A stretch of DNA of 64,000 nt from Paraburkholderia nodosa DSM 21604 (GCF_000519185.1 NZ_JAFA01000010.1:210785-274784); one strand, 5' to 3'. Numbered from the stretch's first letter, positions 7,848 through 16,474 are shown. Program-made: numbers and translations. The notes: a model not told the origin generated them from the letters alone.

Positions 7848-8939
7848 TTATGCACCCTTGTCGTCCGGGCTCAACGACGGCCCGATGCGACGCGTCGTCT
7901 CGCGCGTCACCAGCGTGAGCGGAATGGGGCTCAGCGCGATGGGCTGCTTGCGGATCATCTGCACGATGCCTTGCGCGGCGAGACGGCCAATTTCATAGGT
8001 CGGCTGGCGCACGGTCGTCAGAGGCGGCGTCATGTACGAAGAAGTCGGCAGATCGTCGAAGCCGACCAGCGACACATCCTCGGGCACGCGCACGCCGCGG
8101 CGGAACATCGCGAGACGCGCGCCATACGCGGTCTGGTCGTTCGCGCAGAACACCGCGCTCAACGACGGCCGGCGCACCAACAACCGCTCCATGGCCGCAA
8201 GCCCGCCTGTTTCGAGGTAATCGCCCTGCTCGACCAGATCGACGTCGAAGCCGATGCCCGCCTGTTCCAGCGCGATACGGTAACCGTCGAGACGCTCGAT
8301 CGCATCCTCGTGACTGCTCGGGCCGGCAATGAACGCGATCTCGCGGTGGCCCTGCTCGATCAGATGGCGGGTCGCGTCGCGCGCGCCCTGCAGGTTGTCG
8401 ATCGGCAGGCCCGCCAGCGCCGTGCCGTTTTGCACCGAGCGTCCAAGCACCAGCATGGGCGCGTAGCGCGAGTATTCGGTGAGCGTCGGCTCGTCGAGTT
8501 GAGCGTGCAACAGAATGATGCCGTCCACGCGGCGCGCGATGAATTCTTCAAGGCGCGCTTTTTCGTCGACCACATTCCAGCGGCTGCTCACGAAAATCGG
8601 CGTGAAGCCCGGCTCGGAAAGCGCCTCTTCGATACCGCGCAGCCACTCGGCGTAAAACGGACTCGACACGGCCTGCGTCAGGACGCCGATGGTTTCGGTG
8701 CGGCCGCTCGCAAGACTGCGCGCCAGCACGTTCGGACGATAGTTGAACCGCGCGATCGCCTCTTCCACCGCGCGCTGCTTTTCGGGGAGAACCCGCGCGG
8801 TGCCGTTCAGGATGCGCGACACCGTGCTCGGAGACACGCCGGCAGCGCGCGCAATTTCTTCCAGCGTCACGTTGGGACCCGGAGTGGGTCCGCTCTGGAC
8901 ACTGGGCGCGCCGGATGCTTCGTTGGTGCCATCGGTCAT
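7848..8939 (-). CDS. LacI-family repressor of the beta-glucoside operon
   Basis: This 363-residue regulator has an N-terminal tail of about 22 polar residues. A helix-turn-helix follows at 24-44 (VTLEEIARAAGVSPSTVSRIL), then the hinge helix region and a sugar-binding core ending in VGFDDLPTSSYMTPPLTTVRQP. It is on the same strand as, and directly upstream of, the beta-glucoside operon. Perfect 14-bp palindromes TGAAAGCGCTTTCA lie both in front of its own gene and in front of the operon, which supports local control with autoregulation. The inducer is probably a beta-glucoside or its breakdown product; this is inference. Confidence 0.92.
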   Translation of the reverse strand: MTDGTNEASGAPSVQSGPTPGPNVTLEEIARAAGVSPSTVSRILNGTARVLPEKQRAVEEAIARFNYRPNVLARSLASGRTETIGVLTQAVSSPFYAEWLRGIEEALSEPGFTPIFVSSRWNVVDEKARLEEFIARRVDGIILLHAQLDEPTLTEYSRYAPMLVLGRSVQNGTALAGLPIDNLQGARDATRHLIEQGHREIAFIAGPSSHEDAIERLDGYRIALEQAGIGFDVDLVEQGDYLETGGLAAMERLLVRRPSLSAVFCANDQTAYGARLAMFRRGVRVPEDVSLVGFDDLPTSSYMTPPLTTVRQPTYEIGRLAAQGIVQMIRKQPIALSPIPLTLVTRETTRRIGPSLSPDDKGA

Positions 8940-8961
8940 GAGTTCCGCCTGAACATTGTCA

Positions 8962-8975
8962 TGAAAGCGCTTTCA
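8962..8975. promoter_or_regulatory. Operator palindrome upstream of the lacI-type gene
   Basis: This is an exact second copy of TGAAAGCGCTTTCA, 23 bases upstream of the lacI-type start codon. A half-conserved copy (GAAAAAAGCGCTTCG) follows at about 8982-8996. It probably mediates autorepression. Confidence 0.7.
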
Positions 8976-9046
8976 AACACTGAAAAAAGCGCTTCGAGAT
9001 ACGAATTCGAAGTGACTAACAGAAACGAATTGCGGGAAAAAACCGT

Positions 9047-9093
9047 AGAAAAAGCAGCCGGTGCGACCAGGGTGGAGGAGAGATCGCACCGGC
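9047..9093 (-). terminator. Rho-independent terminator downstream of the porin gene
   Basis: On the minus strand a perfect 10-bp stem (GCCGGTGCGA with TCGCACCGGC, positions 9084-9093 and 9057-9066) is followed by TGCTTTTTC. It lies about 75 bases past the porin stop codon and upstream of the lacI-type gene, and so separates the two transcription units. Confidence 0.8.
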
Positions 9094-9166
9094 CTCTCTA
9101 TGAAAGAGAATTAAGCAGTACCTAACACAAAGAGATCACAACAACTACAGGTCACACGAAGTCAAA

Positions 9167-10321
9167 TCAGAACATGTGCATGATGCCCGCGAACACGCCG
9201 GTCTGGCTGTGACCGTAGTTCGGGTTGTCGTTCGACGACGTGCCCGTCGCCGCGTCGAAGTTGTTGTTACCGTACGAACCGTTGCCGAGGTTGATGTTCG
9301 ACGTCGAGCTGTTGTGCACGTAGCCGGCTTCCGCGTACAGGAACGTGCGCTTCGAGAGGTTGTACGTCGTGCCGAGCGTGAACAGCGTGGCGTTGCCGTT
9401 GCCGTTGTTCGCGTTCGCGTGGAACACAGCAGCCGTGATTGCCGAAGCGTCGTTCACCTGCCAGCCAGCGCCGATCCATTCGTGGTCCACCGCCGTCGGT
9501 GCGCGCACGCCAGCCGGCTGCGATGCATCGGTCACGCCCACGCTTGCGTTGGTGGCGCTCGGTGCGCTCAGGTGCTGGTAGCCGGCATAAATCTTCACCG
9601 GACCGATCACGTACGTGCCGCCGGCGAGAATCGAGCGCGAAGCCGAATACACGTTGTTGAACGACCCGTCTGCGCCGCGAACTTCGTCATAGATCACGCG
9701 GAAGTCGCCGCTGCCCCACGTATAGATGCCTTCGATCGCGTTCGTGCGGCCCTGGCCCGTCGGCACGCCCTGTGCGTTGACCGGCGCCGAGTTCCAGCTC
9801 GTGTTGTTGGTCAGCGAATACTGGCCCTTGAACACGAGGCCGCCGAACAGCGTGGGCGAATCATATTCGGCGCCGTTGGTCGTGCTGGCCCAGTTACGGC
9901 CGCGCACCAGCGTCGAGATCGCGTAACGCTGCATCAACTGCGGATCCGCGCCCCAGCTGTCCTGCGAAAGTTCGCCGGCGCCGAGATTACCCATCTTGAA
10001 CAGACCGAAACGGTCGTTGCTGAAACCCACCGTGGCGTGACGACCGAACAGGTTGCCCGCCGAAGCGCCCGTCATCGTATTGAGCTGGCCTTCCAGCTGG
10101 AACACCGCCTTCGTGCCGCCGCCGAGATCTTCCGAACCCAGCAGGCCGAACCAGGAGCAACCCCAGTCGCCGCTCTGTGCGGAGAACTTGTTGCCACCCG
10201 GCAGGCCGGTTTCGTACTGCACGCCGTTGTCGATACGGCCATACAGTGTGACGCTGCTTTGCGCGTGCGCCATCGTCGTCGCAGCTGCCATCACCGACAA
10301 TGCAATAAGCTTCTTTTTCAT
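9167..10321 (-). CDS. Outer-membrane porin (Gram-negative porin family)
   Basis: This 384-residue protein has a signal peptide (MKKKLIALSVMAAATTMAHA) followed by QSSVTLYGRIDNGVQYETG, the standard start of Burkholderia-type trimeric porins. It ends with a phenylalanine (GIMHMF), the signal for beta-barrel assembly. Internal segments such as FQLEGQLN and AVFQLEGQ match strands of the 16-stranded family. It would allow diffusion of small solutes, possibly sugars. It is monocistronic, with its own terminator and a long upstream region rich in LacI-type palindromes, which suggests catabolic control. Substrate preference cannot be read from sequence. Confidence 0.94.
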   Translation of the reverse strand: MKKKLIALSVMAAATTMAHAQSSVTLYGRIDNGVQYETGLPGGNKFSAQSGDWGCSWFGLLGSEDLGGGTKAVFQLEGQLNTMTGASAGNLFGRHATVGFSNDRFGLFKMGNLGAGELSQDSWGADPQLMQRYAISTLVRGRNWASTTNGAEYDSPTLFGGLVFKGQYSLTNNTSWNSAPVNAQGVPTGQGRTNAIEGIYTWGSGDFRVIYDEVRGADGSFNNVYSASRSILAGGTYVIGPVKIYAGYQHLSAPSATNASVGVTDASQPAGVRAPTAVDHEWIGAGWQVNDASAITAAVFHANANNGNGNATLFTLGTTYNLSKRTFLYAEAGYVHNSSTSNINLGNGSYGNNNFDAATGTSSNDNPNYGHSQTGVFAGIMHMF

Positions 10322-10483
10322 TAGCTATCCTATATATATTTTGGCGTCTCCAAACCGCGCAGGTCGCGTGCGCTCTACACGTTCCCTACCAGGCTGCCTC
10401 ACTGAAATGTTCCGAATCACATTTCGAGGCGATTATAGGGACGCCCCTGCCCCGTGTATCGAACCGGCAGTCCAGGGAAAACT

Positions 10484-10499
10484 CTGTTACCGATAACAG
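10484..10499. promoter_or_regulatory. GntR-like (LacI-family) operator upstream of porin
   Basis: CTGTTACCGATAACAG has perfect 6-bp arms (CTGTTA/TAACAG) around CCGA. It closely resembles the gluconate repressor operator core TGTTACCGGTAACA. It lies 163 bases upstream of the porin start codon and could bind a LacI-family protein. Confidence 0.5.
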
Positions 10500-10531
10500 T
10501 TGCGCGCCGCGCGGGCCCGGAGTAGACCCCC

Positions 10532-10563
10532 GCTTTGTGACCATTCCGTTATGGTCACAAAGC
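10532..10563. repeat. 13-bp perfect inverted repeat
   Basis: GCTTTGTGACCAT (10532-10544) and ATGGTCACAAAGC (10551-10563) are perfectly complementary around a 6-base loop TCCGTT. It contains TGTGA and TCACA half sites, but their 14-base spacing does not fit a CRP site. It could be an operator or a hairpin of an untranslated RNA. There is no adjacent T-run. Confidence 0.6.
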
Positions 10564-10650
10564 TCGCAACTCCGTTTGCGGTCGTGAGGGAAAATATGCG
10601 CAGCGAGGGAAATGTACTGAACACCCGTGCTACTTCGGCCAAATTGCGCT

Positions 10651-10664
10651 TGACAGCGCTTTCA
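10651..10664. promoter_or_regulatory. Variant of the TGAAAGCGCTTTCA operator
   Basis: TGACAGCGCTTTCA differs from the beta-glucoside operators at one base. It lies about 330 bases upstream of the porin start. It could place the porin partly under the same repressor as the beta-glucoside operon. Confidence 0.45.
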
Positions 10665-10746
10665 AAAGCGACGCTCTGACGTTGTGAAGTTGCAACGACG
10701 ACACGAGAATTTTTTGTCCGTTGTGTCCGCAGCGTTGCCGATCTAC

Positions 10747-10760
10747 TGACAGCGCTGTCA
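10747..10760. promoter_or_regulatory. LacI-type palindrome TGACAGCGCTGTCA
   Basis: This is a perfect 14-bp palindrome related to the TGAAAGCGCTTTCA operators by two symmetric substitutions. It lies 83 bases from the variant site at 10651, about eight helical turns, a spacing that permits repressor looping. Confidence 0.45.
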
Positions 10761-11181
10761 CCAGCAGGCCTCAGCAATAGCGACTATGATCAAGGTATAC
10801 CCTGCCGGGCAACGAGTTGAGATTCTCCGGTAAGCACATTCAGCGCGGGACGTCGAATCGGTCCCGCGGGCTTTCCGGCTTCAGACCATCGCGCCACGCA
10901 AAACCCCGCGCCTCGACTCCCGCTGTTCCCCGCCACGTCGCGCGGCGACGTCCCGTCCGAACGCAATGCACCAGCACGCACCAGCGCAACTTTCGCCGGG
11001 CGACGGCACCGCCGTTCCCTACCCGGCTGGCAAAACCCTCGACGCGCCATCGCGGTGACCACTACGCCGCGCACCGCGCGGGCTGGTTTGCCCTCTGACT
11101 TCCGCGGTCCTGCGTTGAAGAGGACCGGAAGACTTGCTGCCGGAGTTGACCGGCACTTCTGCCACACTGCAAGGAGGTATC

Positions 11182-11472
11182 GTGAAAGCCATCATCACTT
11201 CCACGCTCGCATTACTGATTTCCAGCACCATGGTGCCGGCCGTTCAGGCTCAAGACTCGGGGGCAAACAACTCGCAACTCGCGCACAACGTCCGGGTCGC
11301 TTTCGCGCGCAATGGCGTCAACACTTCTCATATCTTTGTCTTCGCCCGAGGAGGCACCGTCACGCTGCTCGGATGGGTAGACGCGCACGAACAGGTCGCG
11401 CTGGCCGAGCGCAGCGCGGCTTCGGTCGAAGGCGTGCAATCGGTGGACAGTTGGCTTGCGCGTGGACGCTGA
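11182..11472 (+). CDS. BON-domain exported protein
   Basis: This 96-residue protein has a signal peptide (VKAIITSTLALLISSTMVPAVQA) and one BON domain (about 33-93). The domain includes the pattern VTLLGWVDAHEQVALAERSAASVEGVQ, where the conserved glycine and the GV step near the end are diagnostic. BON domains bind membranes and are found in periplasmic envelope-stress proteins such as OsmY. The GTG at 11182 is chosen over an upstream ATG because AAGGAGG lies 5 bases before it and because it exposes the signal peptide. It converges with the ribose-type permease gene. A related BON protein is at 29611-29967. Confidence 0.85.
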   Translation: MKAIITSTLALLISSTMVPAVQAQDSGANNSQLAHNVRVAFARNGVNTSHIFVFARGGTVTLLGWVDAHEQVALAERSAASVEGVQSVDSWLARGR

Positions 11473-11548
11473 AAAGCGCGAGTTTGAATGAAACGGCGCG
11501 CGCACGGCGTTTATTTCGTACGCGCGTCGTACGCTATTCGTTTGTTGT

Positions 11549-12814
11549 TTATTGATCGCGCCGCGTAATCATCCGTTTAATCCAGCCGCCGCGCCCATAG
11601 TCGGTCTGCTGCAGAAACACGGCAATCACGATGATCAAGCCTTTGAGGACCAGCTGGGTATTGCTGTCGATATCGTTGAGCAACAGGATGTTGCCGAGAA
11701 AGCCGAATATGAGCACGCCCGCCACCGTGCCCGATATCCGCCCAACCCCGCCGGCCAGACTCGTCCCGCCAATCACAACGGCGGCAATCGCATCGAGTTC
11801 CCAGCCGGTCCCGGCATCGGCCTTCCCCTGGCGGTACTGCGCCGCATAGAGCACGCCAACCAGCGCCGAGAGCAGGCCTGAAATGGCGTAGGCCATCAGC
11901 TTGTAGCGATTGACGTCGAGCCCGGAAACCACGGCGCATTTCTCGTTGCCGCCTATCGCATACAGATATTTTCCGAACACCGTGCGATTCATCACGAAGC
12001 TGAATACGAGCGCGATCACGAGAAAGAAAAGCGCGGGAACCGGAATCAGATTGAACAGCAGCGCGCGCAGATTCTCGATATCGGCGGTCGCGTTCGTGCC
12101 GCTGTAAATCGAATAGACGGCGGTGTCCTGCCCGGCGATCAGCCGCGCGGCGCCGAGCACGCCGACCATCGCCGCGAGCGTGACAATGAACGGCTGCATG
12201 CGCCCGCGCGTGATGATCCATCCGTTGATGCTGCCCACCGTGAAGCCCGCGAGCGGCACGATCCAGAGCACGCCTGCAAGCGGCATGCGGTGCGCCGCGT
12301 GCAACGCGATATACAGGCACGCCAGCGCCGCGCACAGCAGCGCAATGCCGCCGCGCACCGCGCGCGCGGCGCCCGCATGCGCGCCATGCGAACGTTGCGG
12401 CCTGCGCCATGCACCGAGCACGATGTACACGATCGAGAACACGGCAATCGCATTGAGCACGAGCGAGGCATCAGTCGCCCGGTTCCATCCCTCCGTGGTC
12501 AGCAGCATGGCGGTCAGCACGCTGCCCAGCCCCATGATCGCCCCGACGGAAAGATCGATGCCCGCGGTGATGATCACGAGCGTCATGCCGATCGACATCA
12601 CGCCGACGTTGGCGACCTCGCGAAACACATCGGAGATATTGGCGCTGGAAAGAAAGATGTTGCTGCCATCGGTCGAGTGAGGCGAGGTGAACGCGCCCAC
12701 CACGAGCAGCAGGATCAGGCCCAGGTAGTACTTCAGGTGCGTCATGAGCGTGCTGAGTTGACGCCTGCGCGTTGGCGCATCCGGCTCGGCGACATGGTCC
12801 TGCACATGCAGCAT
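11549..12814 (-). CDS. Ribose/xylose-type ABC transporter permease
   Basis: This 421-residue protein has about 10-12 hydrophobic segments of the BPD_transp_2 family (RbsC/XylH). Landmarks are GMTLVIITAGIDLSVGAIMG near residue 77 and VIGGTSLAGGVGRISGTVAG near 350. It is about 90 residues longer than typical RbsC. The extra material, a basic loop plus hydrophobic segments at about 115-170, makes it closer to XylH in length. It forms the channel with the double ATPase encoded 24 bases upstream. GGAG lies about 9 bases before the ATG at 12814. Confidence 0.92.
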   Translation of the reverse strand: MLHVQDHVAEPDAPTRRRQLSTLMTHLKYYLGLILLLVVGAFTSPHSTDGSNIFLSSANISDVFREVANVGVMSIGMTLVIITAGIDLSVGAIMGLGSVLTAMLLTTEGWNRATDASLVLNAIAVFSIVYIVLGAWRRPQRSHGAHAGAARAVRGGIALLCAALACLYIALHAAHRMPLAGVLWIVPLAGFTVGSINGWIITRGRMQPFIVTLAAMVGVLGAARLIAGQDTAVYSIYSGTNATADIENLRALLFNLIPVPALFFLVIALVFSFVMNRTVFGKYLYAIGGNEKCAVVSGLDVNRYKLMAYAISGLLSALVGVLYAAQYRQGKADAGTGWELDAIAAVVIGGTSLAGGVGRISGTVAGVLIFGFLGNILLLNDIDSNTQLVLKGLIIVIAVFLQQTDYGRGGWIKRMITRRDQ

Positions 12815-12838
12815 GGTCAGTCTCCAGTCAGTATCGAT

Positions 12839-14359
12839 TCAAGGCGAAGCGAGATTGATCAGCAGGTCGCCGGAAAAATCGCTGCGCGGCACGATCTGTT
12901 TGGCGCGCCCTTCGCACAGCACGAGAATGCGGTCGCACAGCAGGGTCAATTCGTCGATTTCGGAGCTGGCGATCAGCACAGTCACGCCCGAGCGCGCCGC
13001 GTCGAGTATCTGGCGGTAAATCTCCGACTTGGCGGCGACGTCCACGCCGCGCGTCGGTTCGTCGAGCAGCAGGATGCGCGGCTTCGTCATCAGCCATTTG
13101 CCGATGATGAGCTTTTGCTGATTGCCGCCCGACAGGCTATTGGCGCTTTGCGCGAGGCTGCGATGCTTGACCCGCGAGGCCCGTGCCTGTCCGGCGGCCC
13201 AGCCGTACAGCCGGCGCCGCTGGTAAAACGGAAAGCCGGGCACGCGCGGCAACGACGGCAGCACGATATTCGCTTCGAGCGACTGATCGAGCACGAGACC
13301 ATCCTTCTTGCGGTCTTCGGTCACGAAGGCGAGGCCCGATTCCGCCGCTTCGTTTGGCGATTTGAATGACCGGTGCTGCCCCGCAATGGCAATCGCACCC
13401 TCCTGCCGGTAGGCCGAAATCCCGTAGATGGCTTCGAGCACTTCGGTCTTACCCGCGCCGAGCAGACCCGAGAGGCCGAACACTTCGCCCTCGCGCACCG
13501 CAAACGACACGTCGCGCACCATCGCGCGCGACGGTCCCCACAGCGAAAGATTGCGCACCTCCACACTCGTGCTGCGAGCGCGCGGCGCTTCGTCCGCGCC
13601 GCGCTCGGGCGGCGCGAAGTCCTTGCCGATCATCATCGAGACGAGCGCCGTCGAGGACTCCACCTGCGCGACTGGCAGCGTCGAGATGCGCCGGCCGTCG
13701 CGCAGCACGGTCACGCGGTCGGCCACGGCGAAGACTTCCCCCAGCCGGTGGCTGATCAACACGATGCCCATGCCGCGTTCGCGCAGTTGCCGCGTGAGCG
13801 TGAGGAGCGCGTGGGTCTCCGCGTCGGAGAGCGCCGAGGTCGGCTCGTCCATAATCAGCACCCGAGCTTCAGCCACCAGCGACTTGGCAATTTCCACCAG
13901 TTGCTTTTCACCCACCCGCAGCGCGCCGACCAGCGTATCGGGACTCGCGCGAAAACCCAGTTGGCCAAGTACGTTGCGCGCGGCCGTGCGCATGGCGCGC
14001 CGGTCAGGAAAGCCCCAGCGTGTGCGCGGTTCCTTGCCGAGGAATATGTTGTCGACCGCGGAAAGCGTATCGACGAGGTTCAGTTCCTGATGAATGACCG
14101 CGATCCCTGCATCGATCGCGTCGTTGACGCTCGCGAGGCGCGTGGGCACGCCTCGCACGCGTATCGTGCCGCTGTCCGGCGTATAAAGGCCGCCCAGCAT
14201 CTTCATCAGGCTCGATTTGCCCGCGCCGTTCTCGCCGACAAGCGCATGCACTTCTCCCGCCACGACATCGAAGTCGACGCTCGACAACACGGCGCTGCCG
14301 TTGAACGAAATCGACAGGCCTGCCGCCTCGATGAGCGGCGTGGTGGCAGTGGCATTCAT
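12839..14359 (-). CDS. Ribose-type ABC transporter ATPase with two nucleotide-binding domains
   Basis: This 506-residue CUT2 ATPase (RbsA/MglA/XylG type) carries two fused domains. The first has Walker A GENGAGKSS (42-50) and DEPTSALSDAE. The second has a P-loop variant GLLGAGKTE, signature LSGGNQQK and DEPTRGVDV. In this family the second domain is usually less active. It energises the adjacent permease. Its ATG directly abuts the stop of the binding-protein gene (TGAATG), so the two are translationally coupled. The transported sugar is not evident: ribose, xylose, galactofuranose or another pentose/hexose. Confidence 0.94.
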   Translation of the reverse strand: MNATATTPLIEAAGLSISFNGSAVLSSVDFDVVAGEVHALVGENGAGKSSLMKMLGGLYTPDSGTIRVRGVPTRLASVNDAIDAGIAVIHQELNLVDTLSAVDNIFLGKEPRTRWGFPDRRAMRTAARNVLGQLGFRASPDTLVGALRVGEKQLVEIAKSLVAEARVLIMDEPTSALSDAETHALLTLTRQLRERGMGIVLISHRLGEVFAVADRVTVLRDGRRISTLPVAQVESSTALVSMMIGKDFAPPERGADEAPRARSTSVEVRNLSLWGPSRAMVRDVSFAVREGEVFGLSGLLGAGKTEVLEAIYGISAYRQEGAIAIAGQHRSFKSPNEAAESGLAFVTEDRKKDGLVLDQSLEANIVLPSLPRVPGFPFYQRRRLYGWAAGQARASRVKHRSLAQSANSLSGGNQQKLIIGKWLMTKPRILLLDEPTRGVDVAAKSEIYRQILDAARSGVTVLIASSEIDELTLLCDRILVLCEGRAKQIVPRSDFSGDLLINLASP

Positions 14360-15334
14360 TCAGGAGTGGCTAGCAATATACGCCTTGGCGTTGTCGGCAA
14401 AAATGCCCTGGGTCGGCAACGTGACCTTCTTCGGGATCTTTTCGCCGTGGAGAAGCTTGAGCGCCTGGCGTATGCCTTCGGCGCCGGGCGTGGGGTACAT
14501 GAACGTGCCGGCAAGCAGGCCTTGCGAGACCCAGGTCGCGCCCTCCTGCGGCAAGCCGTCGATGCCCACGAACTTGATGCTCTTGTCGCGCCCCGCATCC
14601 TTGGCCGCGAGATAAGCGCCGTAGGCCATGGGATCGTTGTGCCCGTAGACCACATCGATTTTTGGATTCACGCGCAGCACCGTCTTCATGTACTCGTAGG
14701 CCTTGTCCTGCTTCCAGTCGCAGTCCACGCGTTCGCCTATGAGCTTGATGCCCGACTCCTTGCCGATCACGCTCGCCGCGCCGTCGTGGCGGTCGTGCGC
14801 CGGTTGCGCGCCGAAGCCGCCCCAGACCTCGACGAAATTGCCCTGCGCATGACCCGGGCCACCCATCAGCTTGACGATGAAGGTTCCGGCTTCGCGGCCG
14901 ATCTGCACGTTGTCGCCGCCGATGAACTGCGTATAGGATTCGCCGTTCACCTCGCGGTCGAGCACGAACACGGGAATGCCCGCCTTATAGGCCTTTTCCA
15001 CCACGCCAGTGAGCCCCGCCGACTCCTTCGGCGAAATGAAGATCGCATCCATTTTCTGGGCAATGAAATTCTCCATGTCGGCATTCTGCTTGTCGGTGCG
15101 GTCGCCGGCGTCGGCAATGATCAGATCGACCTCGGGATGCTTGCCGGCCTCGGCTTTCATGTCCTTGTTGAACTGTACGCGCCAGGGCTCGACCGTGGTC
15201 ACCTGCGAGAAGCCGAAGCGGTATTTCTTTTGCTGCCCGAACGCGGGCGCGCTGAGCGTCCCGAGAAGACCCGCTGCGCCGGCGAGCGGCACGGCGACCA
15301 GACCCACAATCAGAATGCGTCGTTGACTGTCCAT
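14360..15334 (-). CDS. Periplasmic sugar-binding protein (RbsB/YtfQ-like)
   Basis: This 324-residue protein has a signal sequence (about 1-33) containing a twin arginine (SQRRILIVG), so Tat export is possible although Sec is equally plausible. The mature part fits periplasmic-binding-protein type 1, with FGFSQVTTVEPWRVQFNKDM, AIFISPKESAGLTGVVEKAY, VFVLDREV and VYGHNDPMAYGAYLAAKDAG. The WRVQFN pattern resembles YtfQ-type (galactofuranose) binding proteins. It is the first gene of a three-gene operon. GGAGACAGGGCA before the ATG is a good ribosome-binding site. Confidence 0.93.
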   Translation of the reverse strand: MDSQRRILIVGLVAVPLAGAAGLLGTLSAPAFGQQKKYRFGFSQVTTVEPWRVQFNKDMKAEAGKHPEVDLIIADAGDRTDKQNADMENFIAQKMDAIFISPKESAGLTGVVEKAYKAGIPVFVLDREVNGESYTQFIGGDNVQIGREAGTFIVKLMGGPGHAQGNFVEVWGGFGAQPAHDRHDGAASVIGKESGIKLIGERVDCDWKQDKAYEYMKTVLRVNPKIDVVYGHNDPMAYGAYLAAKDAGRDKSIKFVGIDGLPQEGATWVSQGLLAGTFMYPTPGAEGIRQALKLLHGEKIPKKVTLPTQGIFADNAKAYIASHS

Positions 15335-15406
15335 TGCCCTGTCTCCTTTGTTGTCTGAACCGGGCGGCGCGTGTGGCCGGCCTCGGGTGCTGCAAAAAAT
15401 AGAACG

Positions 15407-16474
15407 TTATAGCGGCGGCGCGGCGGAGGCGCGCGCCGCTTCGCCCCATTCGTCATACCGGACCGGGCCCGTGCTGTCGCGCACACGCAGGTCGGCACGC
15501 ATGCGCAGGTGCACGATCTCCGGGTTCTCGCCCAGCAACTGCTTGTGCAGGAGATGCCAGATGCCGCGGGCTATCGCCTCGGCGGGCTGGCGAATCGAAC
15601 TGATGCCGGGACGCAGCACCGACATCCACGGCGCGTCGTCGAAGGAAAGCAGCGAGATGTCGTCCGGCAGCTGCAGGCCCGCGTCGCGGATCGCCCGCAG
15701 CGCGCCGAGCGTCGCGACGTTCGCGCCCGTGAAGAGCGCCGTGGGGCGCTCGCGCGCGGCGAGCACGCCAAGCGTCGTCGCATGGCTTTCGGTATCGCTC
15801 ATGCCGCACACCACGACGTTGGCGTGCTGCGCCAGCCCGGCACGCTGCATCGCGTCCTGGTAGCCCTGGGCCCGCTCGCGGCTGTTTACGAGGTCGAGCG
15901 CATTCACGATGAACGTGATGCGGCGGTGACCGAGCGCGATCAGATGCGCGGTGCCGTCCATCGCCGCGCGATGACTGTCGGTCGTGACCGTGTTGGCGGG
16001 AAAACTGCTGTCCACGCGATCGGCCATGACGAGCGGCACGTCGCATTCGCGCAGTTCGCTGATCGCGTGCTCGTAGCCGTGGCATGGAATGATGATCATG
16101 CCCGCCACCTGGCGCGAGAGGACGAAGCGGATGCGTTCCGCTTCGCGCTCCGGGTCCTCCTGGGCATGCGCGAGGATGAGCCGGTAACCGGATTCGAGGG
16201 CATGGTCTTCGAGCGCGCAGACCAGTTCGATGAAGAACGAATTGGTCAGGTCGGGCACGACAAAGCCAATCGACGTGGAGCGGCAACTGCGCAATTCGGC
16301 GGCCAGACTGTTGCGCCGGTAGCCGAGCTTGCGGGCCGCTTCCCAGACCTGGCGCTGGCGCGCTTCGCTCACGTTTGCGGCGCCCGCGAGCACCTTCGAC
16401 GCCGTGCCCAGCGAGACTCCCGCCGCGTTCGCGACGTCCTTGAGTGTACTGGCACTTTTCTTGCGGTCGTCCAT
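15407..16474 (-). CDS. LacI-family repressor of the ribose-type ABC operon
   Basis: This 355-residue protein has a helix-turn-helix at about 10-32 (TLKDVANAAGVSLGTASKVL), then the hinge, and a sugar-binding core with SIGFVVPDLTNSFF and ISLLSFDDAPW. Its ending (LRMRADLRVRDSTGPV) is nearly identical in pattern to the LacI fragment at the left edge. It lies 72 bases upstream of the ABC operon on the same strand. TGAAACGTTTCA upstream at 16523-16534 and an AACGTT core in the gap before the binding-protein gene (about 15402) are plausible operators. Confidence 0.93.
   Translation of the reverse strand: MDDRKKSASTLKDVANAAGVSLGTASKVLAGAANVSEARQRQVWEAARKLGYRRNSLAAELRSCRSTSIGFVVPDLTNSFFIELVCALEDHALESGYRLILAHAQEDPEREAERIRFVLSRQVAGMIIIPCHGYEHAISELRECDVPLVMADRVDSSFPANTVTTDSHRAAMDGTAHLIALGHRRITFIVNALDLVNSRERAQGYQDAMQRAGLAQHANVVVCGMSDTESHATTLGVLAARERPTALFTGANVATLGALRAIRDAGLQLPDDISLLSFDDAPWMSVLRPGISSIRQPAEAIARGIWHLLHKQLLGENPEIVHLRMRADLRVRDSTGPVRYDEWGEAARASAAPPL

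Larger units (their letters stand above)
10322..11181. other. Long intergenic region upstream of the porin gene
   Basis: This stretch of about 860 bases separates the divergent porin and BON-protein genes. I find no convincing coding frame; the open frames are arginine- and serine-rich and motif-free. It contains four palindromic elements between 10484 and 10760, listed separately, which suggests a large control region or a non-coding transcript. The 10800-11170 part shows nothing distinctive. Confidence 0.6.

Noticed and set aside
10532..10563. Possible CRP site because of TGTGA and TCACA.
   Set aside because: The half-sites are 14 bases apart, whereas CRP requires 6; kept only as an inverted repeat.
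10487..10777. 96-codon minus-strand open frame upstream of the porin gene.
   Set aside because: Overlaps several palindromes, composition is arginine/serine-rich and there is no motif or ribosome-binding site; treated as a chance frame.
11516..11545. CGTACG-CGCGT-CGTACG followed by a T-rich stretch as terminator of the first BON gene.
   Set aside because: Stem only six base pairs and T-rich stretch interrupted; not strong enough to list as a feature.
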